Positions 1-9,149 of a DNA stretch of 64,000 bases are shown here, in pieces. Location of the stretch: positions 163,275-227,274 of the forward strand of contig NZ_JAETXX010000007.1 of assembly GCF_021764745.1 (NCBI RefSeq), given 5' to 3'. Positions within the stretch are counted from its first letter, which is position 1. Every line of letters starts with the position of its first letter. The translations under genes were made by a program, and so were the position numbers. This DNA comes from Joostella atrarenae (GTDB taxonomy: Bacteria; Bacteroidota; Bacteroidia; Flavobacteriales; Flavobacteriaceae). Below the pieces are notes generated by a model. It was not told the DNA's origin. It worked only from the letters and a program-made list of their open reading frames with translations, and did no database searches.

Positions 1-6
1 CATTGA

Positions 7-414
7 ATGAAAAAACGTTTTCTTTATCTATTTTTCTTACTTCTGAGTTATATAAATATTGCTCAAGAAATTGATCCTAATGATGATTTATACCAATGGG
101 TGCCATTAGATGTAAAAGCATCTGCATATAATTCAATCCAAAATCAAACCAATAGAAATCCATCAATAGGTGCATGGGGAGATACCTTAGTACCAGGCAT
201 GAAAGCAGTTGCTATTTCTAGAGATTTAATGAAGCTCGGAATCACAAAAAACACACCGATTAAGATAGAAGGATACGATGGCATCTATCTCGTAAAAGAT
301 AAAATGAATGCGCGTTACCATAAAAAAATTGACATCTATATGGGACTAAAACTCCAAAAAGCTAAAAATTTTGGAATTCAACACCTTAAAATATGGTATG
401 GAATTCCAAAATAA
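7..414 (+). CDS. Secreted 3D-domain (double-psi beta-barrel) protein
   Basis: This small exported protein has an N-terminal signal peptide (about residues 1-19, ending near NIAQ). The rest resembles the 3D domain, a double-psi beta-barrel fold related to the end of MltA and to RlpA/YuiC-type cell-wall proteins. Visible family features are an early AYN strand, GDTLVPGMKAVAISRDL, and a C-terminal VKDKMNARYHKKIDIYMG block with the conserved aspartates. At 135 aa it is a single-domain version. A role in peptidoglycan or envelope metabolism is inferred from the family; no lytic activity can be shown. The ATG lies only 6 bases inside the window, so an upstream start or promoter cannot be judged. 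It converges with dnaE. Confidence 0.7.
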   Translation: MKKRFLYLFFLLLSYINIAQEIDPNDDLYQWVPLDVKASAYNSIQNQTNRNPSIGAWGDTLVPGMKAVAISRDLMKLGITKNTPIKIEGYDGIYLVKDKMNARYHKKIDIYMGLKLQKAKNFGIQHLKIWYGIPK

Positions 415-456
415 ATTTCTTGTCATATAATTTTCAAGTAAAGATAAATTCTAGTT

Positions 457-3400
457 CTATTGATTCAGCTTATAAACAACTTGTTGCGAATCAAGCTCAA
501 AAAGTAATTCATTAGAAATATTTACTTTTTGCTTCCTACTAGGCATATCCAATCTAATCTCATCCTCCATTGCATAAACCACAAAATTCAATAAGTGGTC
601 ACCACTATGCATAGAAATTAAATCTTTTAACGCATCAATACGTTGCTCTTCTATTTCTTCTAATTTTAAATGAATAGTTAATTTCCGAGCATATCTATCC
701 ATCACATCTTGAAGCTGCTCCATAGAATTAAACTGAAGTCTAGGATCGCTTCTTTTTCCTGTTTCTCTATTTACCCATCCTTCGCGTACAAATGCTTTTA
801 TATATATAAAGGAGTTAATCATTAAAAAATGACGGAATTTAAGATATTCCTCTCCAAACATTCTAAATTCATAAGAATCAGAATAATCTTCAACAGTAAA
901 CAAAGCCCATCCCTTTCCATTCTTAGAAACACGATGCTGAACATCTGATATAACACCAGCAAAAGAAACTTCTCTATTTACAATCTCTTCAAGATTAGAA
1001 AAAGCACCTACATTCCCATTACAAAAAACGTCAATCTCAGTCTTAAAATCATCCAAAGGATGCCCAGAAATATAAATCCCTACTACTTCTTTTTCACGCT
1101 TCAATTTCTCCATAGTTCCCCAAGATTCGCATGGTGGAACTTGAGGCTCTGGAATCTGAACATCACTAGCCTCACCAAAGAGACTCACTTGCGCAGAATT
1201 TTGATTCTCTTGAAATTTAGCTCCGTATTTAACAGCTTTCTCTAAAAAAGTAACTCCATCTCCTTCATCATAAAAGTACTGGGCCCTATGTGTATCTCCA
1301 AAAGAGTCAAAACCTCCTGCCAATGCTAAATTTTCAAAAGCTTTTTTATTTGCTGCTCTTAAATCTATACGCTTAGCTAAATCGAAAACTGACTTATATC
1401 TTCCATTTTCTCTCCCATCAACAATTGTTGCTACAGCACCCTTTCCTACTCCTTTTACCGCTCCTATTCCAAAGCGAATTGCATTGTCTTTATTTACAGT
1501 AAACTTATAGTAAGATTCATTAACATCTGGTCCGAGCACTACAATCCCCATTCGCTTACACTCTTCTAAGAAGAAAGTAACCTGCTTAATATCGTTCATA
1601 TTATTAGAAAGTACCGCAGCCATATATTCAGCAGGATAATTTGCTTTTAAATATGCCGTTTGGTAACCAATCCAAGCATAGCATGTAGAGTGAGATTTAT
1701 TAAAGGCATAACTTGCAAATGCCTCCCAGTCTTTCCATACTTTTCCTAAAACCTCTCTAGAATGACCTTTTTTCTCCCCTCCATCAAGGAATTTAGGTTT
1801 TAATTCTTCTAGTAATGAAAAGATCTTTTTTCCCATTGCTTTACGAAGTACATCGGCTTCACCCTTTGTAAACCCAGCCAATTTCTGAGATAAAAGCATC
1901 ACTTGCTCTTGATATACGGTAATTCCGTAGGTCTCCTGCAAGTATTCCTCCATAGCATCGAGATCATATTTAATCTCTTCATCACCATGCTTTCTTTTAA
2001 TAAAACTAGGAATGTATTCTAGCGGCCCAGGACGATACAATGCATTCATTGCAATAAGATCGGCAAATACTGTAGGCTTTAAATCTTTCATGTGTTTCTG
2101 CATTCCTGCAGATTCATATTGAAAAACTCCTACTGTTTCTCCCTTCTGAAATAACTCATATGTTTTTTCATCATCCAAAGGAAACTTATCAGGATCTAAA
2201 GATATCCCATGCTTATATTTCACCAATTTAACAGTGTCTTTAATAAGCGTTAAGGTCTTCAGTCCTAAGAAGTCCATTTTTAATAACCCTGCATTCTCTA
2301 CAACAGAGTTATCAAATTGTGTAACATATAAATCGGAATCTTTAGCGATAGAAACTGGAACGAACTTGGTAATATCATCTGGAGTAATAATAACTCCACA
2401 AGCATGAATTCCCGTATTTCTCACTGAACCTTCTAAAATCCTAGCTTGATTTATAGTTAAGGCTTCTAAATCGTCTCCTTCAGAAATATTCTTAAGCTCA
2501 TATACCTTCTCCAGTTCATCCGCCCTTAAACTCCCTTTTAACTTGGCATCATCTAACCCAAATATCTTTGCCAGTTTTAGGTTAGGAATTAACTTCGCTA
2601 TCCTATCTGCTTCATGTAAAGGTAAATCTAAAACTCTGGCTGTATCTCGGATGGACGACTTTGCCGCCATCGTACCATATGTAATAATTTGCGCCACCTG
2701 ATTGGCACCATATTTATCAATTACGTACTGCATTACTCGTCCACGACCTTCATCATCAAAGTCAATATCAATATCGGGAAGTGAAACACGATCTGGATTT
2801 AAAAAACGCTCAAAAAGTAAGTCGTAATGTATCGGATCGATGTTTGTAATTTCTAAGCAATAAGCAACTGCAGACCCAGCTGCGGATCCACGCCCCGGCC
2901 CTACCGAAACATCCATTTGCCTCGCTGCAGCAATAAAATCTTGTACAATTAAGAAATAACCAGGATATCCTGTATTTTCAATTACACTTAATTCAAAATC
3001 AAGACGCTCTTTAATATCGTCTGTAATTTCAGGATATCTCCTTTTGGCTCCTTCATAAGTAAGGTGACGTAAGTATTTATTTTCCCCGCGTTTTCCATTA
3101 TCCTCTTTATCTTCTTCAAATTGAAACTCTTCAGGGATGTCGAAAGCAGGCAACAATACATCTCTAGCCAACTCAAAAGGCTCAATCTTATCTACCACCT
3201 CTTGAATATTAAAGATCGCTTCTGGTAGATCTTTAAAAATGGCCTTCATCTCATCGCCACTTTTAAAATAATATTCTTGGTTAGGTAAACCATATCGGTA
3301 CCCACGCCCACGACCTATTGGAGTGTCTTTTTTCTCTCCGTCCTTTACACAAAGTAAAATATCGTGCGCATTTGCATTCTCTTTATTTATATAGTAACAG

Positions 3401-4842
3401 TTATTAGTAGCTAATATTTTTACTTGATGCTTATTTGCTAGCTTAACTAAATCACCATTTACTCTATTTTCATCCTCTTGATCGTGGCGCATCATCTCTA
3501 CGTAAAGGTCTTCTCCAAACTGCTCTTTCCACCACAACAAAGCCTCTTCCGCCTGTACTTCTCCAATATTTAATAACTTACTAGGCACTTCTCCATATAA
3601 GTTTCCTGTAAGTACTATTATATCCTCTTTGTACTTTTCTACTACTTTTTTATCAATTCTAGGCACATAATAAAAACCTTCTGTGTATCCTATAGAAGAC
3701 ATTTTTGCCAAATTATGATACCCGCGTTTGTTCTTTGCTAGCATCACGATTTGGTAACCATTGTCTTTTACAGATTTATCCAAATGGTTTTCACACACAT
3801 TTAAAGTACAACCAACTATTCCTTTTAATTCTATCTCTGTTGGTTCTTCTCCCTTTTCTAGCGCTTCTTTATTTCGAGCTTTTACCCCTTTATTATGGTT
3901 TCCTACTTCTTTTACAAAATGAAAAGCTCCCATCATATTTGCCAAATCTGTCAATGCTACTGCTGGCATTTTCTCTTTAGCAGCTGCAGCAACTAAATTT
4001 GGAATACTAGACGTTGCTTGAAGGATAGAAAACTGAGAATAATTATGAAGATGTGAGAAATGTACCTCTTCAAGTTCTTTTATATTCTGATGTAACTCTT
4101 CCTTAGAAATTTCTCCTGAAGGTGCTTCTTTTGCTAATTGCTTACGAATTTCATCTGAAGCCTTTTTTAGGTTAATATGCTTTAAACCTATTAATTCTAT
4201 CGGCTGCGGATTAGCCTCAGAAAAATCTCTTAAATAAGTAGGAGAAACATCTAACTCTTCTCCTGTAAAAACTTCTTTTCTAATAAGCTCTAAAAAGCAA
4301 CGTGTTGTTGCTTCCACATCGGCAGTTGCATTATGGGCTTCAGCAAAAGGCTCATCAAAAAGAAACTCATGTAATTCTGTTAGTGTCGGTAATTTAAATT
4401 TACCTCCTCTACCTCCTGGAATTTGACATAGCGATGCAGTAGTCTCCGTACAGGTATCTAAAACTGGCATTTCTGTCAAATTACTTTCTACTCCTGCTCG
4501 ATAGAATTCAGCTCCCATAATATTAATATCGAAGCCTACATTTTGCCCAACAACATGTGTGGATTTACTTAAAGCTATTTGGAATTTCTCCAAGACCTCC
4601 ATTAGAGGCAATCCTTCTTCCGCTGCTAATTCTGTAGAAATTCCATGTATCTTTTCCGCATCAAAAGGAATATTAAAACCCTCTGGCTTAATTAGATAAT
4701 CTTGATGCTCTACTAAATTCCCCATGTCGTCGTGCAACTGCCATGCAATTTGAATTGCACGTGGCCAATTGTCTACATCTGTAATAGGTGCATCCCAACG
4801 CTTAGGTAATCCAGTAGTTTCTGTATCAAAAATTAGGTACAT
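457..4842 (-). CDS. dnaE: DNA polymerase III alpha subunit with N-terminal exonuclease domain
   Basis: This is the replicative DNA polymerase catalytic subunit, 1461 aa. Residues 1 to about 200 are a DnaQ-like 3'-5' exonuclease (FDTETTGLP, then a HNATADVEAT-type motif), as is usual in Bacteroidota DnaE. A PHP domain follows from about residue 260 (FSHLHNYSQFSILQA, ALTDLANMMGAFHF). The C-family polymerase core contains GPGRGSAAGSAVAY and the catalytic PDIDIDF motif with Asp690, Asp692 and Asp694. Helix-hairpin-helix and OB-fold regions lie near the C terminus. Length and order are typical and no frameshift is seen. It is monocistronic and converges with the 3D-domain gene. Confidence 0.97.
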   Translation of the reverse strand: MYLIFDTETTGLPKRWDAPITDVDNWPRAIQIAWQLHDDMGNLVEHQDYLIKPEGFNIPFDAEKIHGISTELAAEEGLPLMEVLEKFQIALSKSTHVVGQNVGFDINIMGAEFYRAGVESNLTEMPVLDTCTETTASLCQIPGGRGGKFKLPTLTELHEFLFDEPFAEAHNATADVEATTRCFLELIRKEVFTGEELDVSPTYLRDFSEANPQPIELIGLKHINLKKASDEIRKQLAKEAPSGEISKEELHQNIKELEEVHFSHLHNYSQFSILQATSSIPNLVAAAAKEKMPAVALTDLANMMGAFHFVKEVGNHNKGVKARNKEALEKGEEPTEIELKGIVGCTLNVCENHLDKSVKDNGYQIVMLAKNKRGYHNLAKMSSIGYTEGFYYVPRIDKKVVEKYKEDIIVLTGNLYGEVPSKLLNIGEVQAEEALLWWKEQFGEDLYVEMMRHDQEDENRVNGDLVKLANKHQVKILATNNCYYINKENANAHDILLCVKDGEKKDTPIGRGRGYRYGLPNQEYYFKSGDEMKAIFKDLPEAIFNIQEVVDKIEPFELARDVLLPAFDIPEEFQFEEDKEDNGKRGENKYLRHLTYEGAKRRYPEITDDIKERLDFELSVIENTGYPGYFLIVQDFIAAARQMDVSVGPGRGSAAGSAVAYCLEITNIDPIHYDLLFERFLNPDRVSLPDIDIDFDDEGRGRVMQYVIDKYGANQVAQIITYGTMAAKSSIRDTARVLDLPLHEADRIAKLIPNLKLAKIFGLDDAKLKGSLRADELEKVYELKNISEGDDLEALTINQARILEGSVRNTGIHACGVIITPDDITKFVPVSIAKDSDLYVTQFDNSVVENAGLLKMDFLGLKTLTLIKDTVKLVKYKHGISLDPDKFPLDDEKTYELFQKGETVGVFQYESAGMQKHMKDLKPTVFADLIAMNALYRPGPLEYIPSFIKRKHGDEEIKYDLDAMEEYLQETYGITVYQEQVMLLSQKLAGFTKGEADVLRKAMGKKIFSLLEELKPKFLDGGEKKGHSREVLGKVWKDWEAFASYAFNKSHSTCYAWIGYQTAYLKANYPAEYMAAVLSNNMNDIKQVTFFLEECKRMGIVVLGPDVNESYYKFTVNKDNAIRFGIGAVKGVGKGAVATIVDGRENGRYKSVFDLAKRIDLRAANKKAFENLALAGGFDSFGDTHRAQYFYDEGDGVTFLEKAVKYGAKFQENQNSAQVSLFGEASDVQIPEPQVPPCESWGTMEKLKREKEVVGIYISGHPLDDFKTEIDVFCNGNVGAFSNLEEIVNREVSFAGVISDVQHRVSKNGKGWALFTVEDYSDSYEFRMFGEEYLKFRHFLMINSFIYIKAFVREGWVNRETGKRSDPRLQFNSMEQLQDVMDRYARKLTIHLKLEEIEEQRIDALKDLISMHSGDHLLNFVVYAMEDEIRLDMPSRKQKVNISNELLFELDSQQVVYKLNQ

Positions 4843-4955
4843 AAAATTCTTATCTATTTAATGTTGAAGCAATTAGTCGTAAAGAGACCGAAAGCTTAAA
4901 ATTAAGAATAATTTTTAGAGAAAAAAGCAGAAGTTCCTATGAGTTATCAACCATA

Positions 4956-4994
4956 AAAAAAGGGTCGTTCCGCAACATAAAACAACCCTTTTTC
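4956..4994 (-). terminator. Hairpin terminator of the DUF2383 gene
   Basis: An imperfect inverted repeat (AAAAAGGGT-GTT paired with AAC-ACCCTTTTT, one mismatch) lies just past the minus-strand gene ending at 5014. It has A/T runs on both sides, as expected of an intrinsic terminator. Confidence 0.7.
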
Positions 4995-5013
4995 GAATTT
5001 AAATCTATCTTGT

Positions 5014-5463
5014 TTATGATACAATTTGCTCATACCTTTTTGCATTATCAACAGAATTCTTAATTGCATTCCGTTGTCTTGTAAGCATTGCTTTTGTAGA
5101 ATCTGGCAAAGCAGTTTCTTTTAATACTTTATTATAATCTTCCAAACTAGCTTCTTCTCCTCTTTGAACCTCTTCTAAAACTGCTTCTTCATTGTTTTGA
5201 GAGACAGCAGATTTTATATCTATCCAAGCTCTATGTATATCACCAGTAAAACTACCTGAATCGACAGGCTTTTCTCCGAAAGAAATAATTTCTCTTTTTA
5301 ATTCATCTGAAAAATGTTCTCTTTCTACAGCTTTACTCTTTAAATATGTTTTTAAATTAGTGCTTTTAACATGATCGACAGAATTCATAAAGCCTTTGTT
5401 GGCATCATAATTCTTTTCTAATAATTCATTTATTTTTTTCGCAACATCTTCTGTATAACTCAT
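5014..5463 (-). CDS. PA2169-family four-helix-bundle protein (DUF2383)
   Basis: This 149-aa protein is almost entirely helical and hydrophilic, with no signal peptide or membrane segment. Its pattern matches the DUF2383/PA2169 family of ferritin-like four-helix bundles: an N-terminal LLEKNYDANKGF helix, a central AVEREHFSDELKREI helix with Glu/His, then the SGSFTGDIHRAWIDIKSA segment and EEVQRGEEASLEDYNKVL. The family is often linked to general stress in Bacteroidota and Proteobacteria, but its biochemical role is unknown. It has its own terminator and is divergent from the TerB-like gene. Confidence 0.85.
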   Translation of the reverse strand: MSYTEDVAKKINELLEKNYDANKGFMNSVDHVKSTNLKTYLKSKAVEREHFSDELKREIISFGEKPVDSGSFTGDIHRAWIDIKSAVSQNNEEAVLEEVQRGEEASLEDYNKVLKETALPDSTKAMLTRQRNAIKNSVDNAKRYEQIVS

Positions 5464-5681
5464 AATTTATTTTTTTATTGATTCGTGTATTATTAAACTA
5501 CTAAAAATAAGACCAGTAGACAAAGTTCATCATGCATTTATGTATAATTTAACTCCTTTTCTTAAAGGAAATACAAAACAAAATCAGTAGTAAAATTCCT
5601 CATTTAAAAGCATAATTTCACAATAATAAGTATGAGTTAAAAAAATAGAATAATTTCATTAAAATAATTTAAGGGTTTAAT

Positions 5682-5689
5682 TATCTTTG
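5682..5689 (+). promoter_or_regulatory. -7 promoter box for the TerB-like gene
   Basis: TATCTTTG matches the Bacteroidota sigma-A -7 consensus TAnnTTTG exactly and lies 24 bases before the ATG at 5714. No clear -33 TTG is seen. Confidence 0.55.
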
Positions 5690-5713
5690 TGCCCACATTA
5701 AAAATATATATTG

Positions 5714-6145
5714 ATGTCAATTTCAGATTTATATTCTTCAGGTTTTAGAGATAGAAACCGCGATCACTTTGCTGCTATTGTTAGAGTTGCTTTGTCTGAT
5801 GGCGAAATTTCTCCTGAAGAGAAAGCATTTTTAGACCGTTTAGCAAGTAATTTAGACATTACTCCAGAGCTTTACGAAAGCATATTAGAAAACCCATCTG
5901 CGTACCCAGTTAATCCACCTTCATTATATGTAGCCAGATTAGAACGCCTTTATGATATTGGAAGAATGATTTTTGCAGATCATATTGAAGATGAAGATGA
6001 GATGAAAATCATGAGACGCCTTGGTATCGGACTAGGTTTTAGCCCTGCCAATGTTGATCTTATTAATAAAAAAGCAATGGACCTTATTCATGATGGGGTA
6101 GATGTTGACACTTTTATTGAAGAAATAAGACACATGAACAGATAA
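5714..6145 (+). CDS. TerB-like protein
   Basis: This 143-aa cytoplasmic protein resembles the TerB/tellurite-resistance superfamily. It is an all-helical bundle with acidic metal-binding-type motifs: ALSDGEISPEEKAFLDRLA near the N terminus and FADHIEDEDEMKIMRRLGIGLGFSP in the second half. The pattern (V-ALSDGEIS-EE and LGFS) is characteristic. In Bacteroidota such stand-alone TerB genes are common and are not proof of tellurite resistance. The ATG at 5714 is chosen over a TTG three bases upstream. It converges with fbp across a shared terminator. Confidence 0.8.
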   Translation: MSISDLYSSGFRDRNRDHFAAIVRVALSDGEISPEEKAFLDRLASNLDITPELYESILENPSAYPVNPPSLYVARLERLYDIGRMIFADHIEDEDEMKIMRRLGIGLGFSPANVDLINKKAMDLIHDGVDVDTFIEEIRHMNR

Positions 6146-6165
6146 TCCTGTTTTTACAAAATAAT

Positions 6166-6197
6166 AAAAGGCTGCTTTTCTAAAAGCAGCCTTTTTT
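6166..6197. terminator. Bidirectional terminator between the terB-like gene and fbp
   Basis: A perfect 14-bp stem (AAAAGGCTGCTTTT paired with AAAAGCAGCCTTTT) with a 2-4 base loop and T/A runs on both sides sits between two convergent genes. It can end transcription from either direction. Confidence 0.85.
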
Positions 6198-6236
6198 GTT
6201 TGGTTTACACATCAAGATGTAAACCCCCTCAGTTCG

Positions 6237-7244
6237 TTATTTATAAATATCTATAAACTCCTCAGCTTTTTCCACCATATTTTTACTTCCGCAGTAAAAA
6301 GGAACTCTTTGATGAAGTTCTGTAGGTTTGATATCCAATATAGATCTAAAACCATCACTAGCTTTTCCTCCAGCTTGTTCCGCTAAAAAAGCAATCGGAT
6401 TACACTCATACAACAACCTCAACTTTCCATTTACAGCTTTACTACTGCTAGGATACAAGAAAATTCCACCTTTAATTAAATTTCTATGAAAGTCAGACAC
6501 CAAAGAACCTATATATCTTGATGTATAAGGCCTGTCATCTTCTTCCTCTTGACAATATTTAATAAACTTTTTAACACCTTCTGGAAAATGAACATAATTA
6601 CCTTCATTAACAGAATAGATACTTCCATCTTCAGGATATTGCATATTTGGATGTGATAAATAAAATGTACCTATCGCTGGATTTAACGTAAACCCATTAA
6701 CACCATGCCCTGTTGTATAAACAAGCATTGTTGAGGTTCCATAAACAACATAACCTGCAGCAACTTGAGCACTTCCTGGCTGTAAAAAGTCTTCCATAGT
6801 AACCTCTGTTCCTATCGGTGTAACACGTCTATAAACAGAAAAAATTGTTCCTACAGACACATTTACATCAATGTTACTCGAACCATCTAACGGATCGAAT
6901 AAAACGACATATTTATTCTGATTGTTATTGTCATGACTATTTATTGCTACAAAATCATCTTCCTCCTCTGAAGCAATTCCACAAACAATCTCCCTATTCG
7001 TTAATGATTGGATAAACTTTTCATTAGCCAATACGTCTAATTTCTGCTGATCTTCACCTTGCGCATTAATATCTCCACTAGCCCCTAAGATATCTACTAA
7101 TCCTGCTTTACTAACTTCGTGATTTACAACTTTTGCCGCCAACCGGATTGCATTTATCAATTTAGAAAGTTCCCCTGTGGAATAAGGGAAAGCACGTTGG
7201 TTTTCGATTATGAACTCACCAAGCGTCTTATTTTTTTTGGTCAT
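6237..7244 (-). CDS. fbp: Fructose-1,6-bisphosphatase class 1
   Basis: This enzyme hydrolyses fructose 1,6-bisphosphate to fructose 6-phosphate in gluconeogenesis, in the cytoplasm. Hallmarks are ASEEEDD, the metal and active-site block [21 protein letters not shown], the [14 protein letters not shown] segment and the C-terminal [17 protein letters not shown]. The ATG at 7244 ([12 protein letters not shown]) is preferred over a GTG at 7271. Homologues start at this KTLGEFI block, and the GTG overlaps the predicted -7 box, so it would lie upstream of the transcript. The product is 335 aa, a normal length. It is divergent from the GNAT gene. Confidence 0.95.
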   Translation of the reverse strand: MTKKNKTLGEFIIENQRAFPYSTGELSKLINAIRLAAKVVNHEVSKAGLVDILGASGDINAQGEDQQKLDVLANEKFIQSLTNREIVCGIASEEEDDFVAINSHDNNNQNKYVVLFDPLDGSSNIDVNVSVGTIFSVYRRVTPIGTEVTMEDFLQPGSAQVAAGYVVYGTSTMLVYTTGHGVNGFTLNPAIGTFYLSHPNMQYPEDGSIYSVNEGNYVHFPEGVKKFIKYCQEEEDDRPYTSRYIGSLVSDFHRNLIKGGIFLYPSSSKAVNGKLRLLYECNPIAFLAEQAGGKASDGFRSILDIKPTELHQRVPFYCGSKNMVEKAEEFIDIYK

Positions 7245-7270
7245 AACAGTGATTTGTGTTTTTACGCTCA

Positions 7271-7278
7271 CAAATATC
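7271..7278 (-). promoter_or_regulatory. -7 promoter box for fbp
   Basis: On the minus strand this reads GATATTTG, one mismatch from TAnnTTTG, and lies 26 bases before the fbp ATG at 7244. Confidence 0.4.
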
Positions 7279-7342
7279 GTGATTTTTGTGAAACTACAAC
7301 GTTTTCGCTAAATTTCATTTTTATATATTTATAACTATAAGT

Positions 7343-7350
7343 TATATTTG
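7343..7350 (+). promoter_or_regulatory. -7 promoter box for the GNAT/aspartate kinase operon
   Basis: TATATTTG matches TAnnTTTG exactly and ends only 8 bases before the ATG at 7359, which would give a leaderless or almost leaderless mRNA. Confidence 0.55.
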
Positions 7351-7358
7351 TAACAGAT

Positions 7359-7844
7359 ATGAAGTACACAATTAGAGAAGCACAGAAAGAAGATATGAGT
7401 CAAGTTTTGGAACTTATCCAAGAGCTTGCAGATTTTGAAAAAGAACCAGATGCTGTAGAAGTTACTGTTGAAGATCTTATAAATGACGGATTTGGAGAAA
7501 ACCCGCTTTTTAGATGTTTTGTTGCTGAAGTAGGAAGCAGAATTGAAGGCATGGCTCTATATTACAACCGTTATTCAACGTGGAAAGGCAAAACTATTCA
7601 TCTTGAAGATCTAGTGGTAAGAAAAAGTATGCGCGGAACAGGTTTAGGAAGTGCTTTATTTGAAAAAGTAATAACACAAGGACACCAAGAAGGTGTTAAA
7701 CGCATTGAGTGGGTAGTTCTAGACTGGAACGCTCCTGCTGTTGCATTCTATGAAAAGAATGGTGCAGCTATTTTAAGAGACTGGAATACGGTGCAATTGG
7801 ACGAAAAAGGAATTAAGAATTTTATAGCAAATACTAATTCATGA
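7359..7844 (+). CDS. GNAT acetyltransferase of the SSAT/thialysine type
   Basis: This 161-aa acetyl-CoA-dependent N-acetyltransferase resembles the spermidine/spermine and thialysine acetyltransferase group. Visible features are IREAQKEDM at the start, LIQELADFEKEPD, the DLINDGFGENPLFRCFVAE block, ALYYNRYSTWKGKTIHLEDLVV, the acetyl-CoA loop RGTGLGSALFEKV, and WVVLDWNAPAVAFYEKNGA. The exact amine substrate is not determinable. Its stop codon overlaps the start of the aspartate kinase gene by 4 bases (ATGA), so the two are translationally coupled. A near-leaderless transcript is suggested by the -7 box 8 bases upstream. Confidence 0.88.
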   Translation: MKYTIREAQKEDMSQVLELIQELADFEKEPDAVEVTVEDLINDGFGENPLFRCFVAEVGSRIEGMALYYNRYSTWKGKTIHLEDLVVRKSMRGTGLGSALFEKVITQGHQEGVKRIEWVVLDWNAPAVAFYEKNGAAILRDWNTVQLDEKGIKNFIANTNS

Positions 7845-9091
7845 GAATTTTTAAATTTGGAGGAGCATCTATTAAAGATGCAGAAGGAATAAGAAACGTA
7901 GTTGAAGTATTACAAACTGTTGGTCATCAAAATACATTATTAGTGGTTTCTGCAATGGGAAAAACCACTAATGCCATGGAAGTGGTTGTAAAAAATTATT
8001 TCGAAGACAAGACAGCGTTAGATGCTTCTTTCAATGAAATTATTGAGTACCATAATGAAATATCATTAGCACTATTCAAAAATGACAAGCACCCTATTTT
8101 TGCGGAAGTAAAAGGGTTAATTGAACAAGTAAAAGGGTTCTTAGCTTGGAATAAATCTCCAAAATATGCGTTCGTATACGACCAAGTTGTTGGATATGGA
8201 GAACTTATATCTACAACTATTCTTAGTGCGTACTTTAAAGAAGTAGGCATTACAAACAAATGGTTGGATGTTAGAGATTATATTAAAACTAGCGATGATT
8301 ATAGAGAGGGAAGTGTGAACTGGGAAAATACTCAAAAAAACATAGCCCAAAACATAGATCAAAGCTGCTTAAATATTACGCAAGGTTTCCTTGGAAGTGA
8401 TGACAATAACTTCACCACTACTTTAGGAAGAGAAGGTTCGGATTATACCGCTGCTATATTTGCTTATTGCTTAAACGCAGATTCTGTTACCATATGGAAA
8501 GATGTCCCTGGGGTTTTAAATGCAGATCCTAGATATTTTGAAAATGCAGAGCTTTTAAATAGAATTTCCTATAGAGAGGCTATTGAGCTTGCTTTTTATG
8601 GTGCTTCTGTAATCCACCCTAAAACTTTGCAACCGCTACAAAGAAAAGAAATACCTTTACATGTTAAGTCCTTTATCAATCCAACAGAGGACGGAACCGT
8701 TGTAATGAAAGGAAAAGGAATCACTCCTAATGTTCCTTGCTTTATCGTTAAGAAAGATCAGATTTTAATGAAACTTTCTTCTTTAGATTTTTCTTTCATT
8801 GTAGAAGAAAATATTAGTGAAATCTTCAAATTATTTCATGATAATAAAATGAAAGTTGATCTTATTCAAAATTCTGCAATTAGTTTTTCTGTATGTGTAG
8901 AGAATAAATATAATAAACTTGAAGACCTACTAAAGGTATTAAAATCTAAGTTTAAAGTTACGCATTATGAAGACGTTGCATTGTATACAATAAGACATTT
9001 TGATGAAAATGCAATAGCTTCTTTACAGGAAGGAAAAGAAATTTTACTTGAACAACGTACGCAAGAAACAATCCAGTTGGTCGTAAAATAA
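7841..9091 (+). CDS. Aspartate kinase (monofunctional)
   Basis: This 416-aa amino-acid-kinase-fold protein phosphorylates L-aspartate, the first step toward lysine, threonine and methionine. It shows KFGGASI at residues 4-10 (the usual KFGGTS with Ala for Thr), VVSAMGKTTNAM, the TLGREGSDYTAA nucleotide and substrate motif, WKDVPGVLNADPR, and ASVIHPKTLQPL. The C-terminal part from about residue 300 corresponds to ACT regulatory domains, so feedback control is likely. No homoserine dehydrogenase is fused. It is cotranscribed with the preceding GNAT gene through a 4-base overlap. Confidence 0.92.
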   Translation: MRIFKFGGASIKDAEGIRNVVEVLQTVGHQNTLLVVSAMGKTTNAMEVVVKNYFEDKTALDASFNEIIEYHNEISLALFKNDKHPIFAEVKGLIEQVKGFLAWNKSPKYAFVYDQVVGYGELISTTILSAYFKEVGITNKWLDVRDYIKTSDDYREGSVNWENTQKNIAQNIDQSCLNITQGFLGSDDNNFTTTLGREGSDYTAAIFAYCLNADSVTIWKDVPGVLNADPRYFENAELLNRISYREAIELAFYGASVIHPKTLQPLQRKEIPLHVKSFINPTEDGTVVMKGKGITPNVPCFIVKKDQILMKLSSLDFSFIVEENISEIFKLFHDNKMKVDLIQNSAISFSVCVENKYNKLEDLLKVLKSKFKVTHYEDVALYTIRHFDENAIASLQEGKEILLEQRTQETIQLVVK

Positions 9092-9114
9092 ACTAAGAGC
9101 TCGCTTTCTTTTTC

Positions 9115-9122
9115 TATATTTG
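9115..9122 (+). promoter_or_regulatory. -7 promoter box for the OlsF-like gene
   Basis: TATATTTG matches TAnnTTTG exactly and lies 27 bases upstream of the ATG at 9150. Confidence 0.5.
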
Positions 9123-9149
9123 TATTGATTTGACCTCAATAAGATTTAA

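Noticed and set aside
2988..3185. Short frame inside dnaE and similar frames inside SusC, BNR and GH89 genes
   Set aside because: They are shadows in other frames of strongly supported genes.
1..4842. Fused exonuclease in DnaE as a novelty
   Set aside because: An N-terminal DnaQ-like domain is normal for Bacteroidota DnaE.
5711..5713. TTG as the start of the TerB-like gene
   Set aside because: An ATG directly follows and fits the family; the TTG adds one residue only.
7245..7271. GTG at 7271 as the fbp start
   Set aside because: It overlaps the predicted -7 box and lies before the conserved start.
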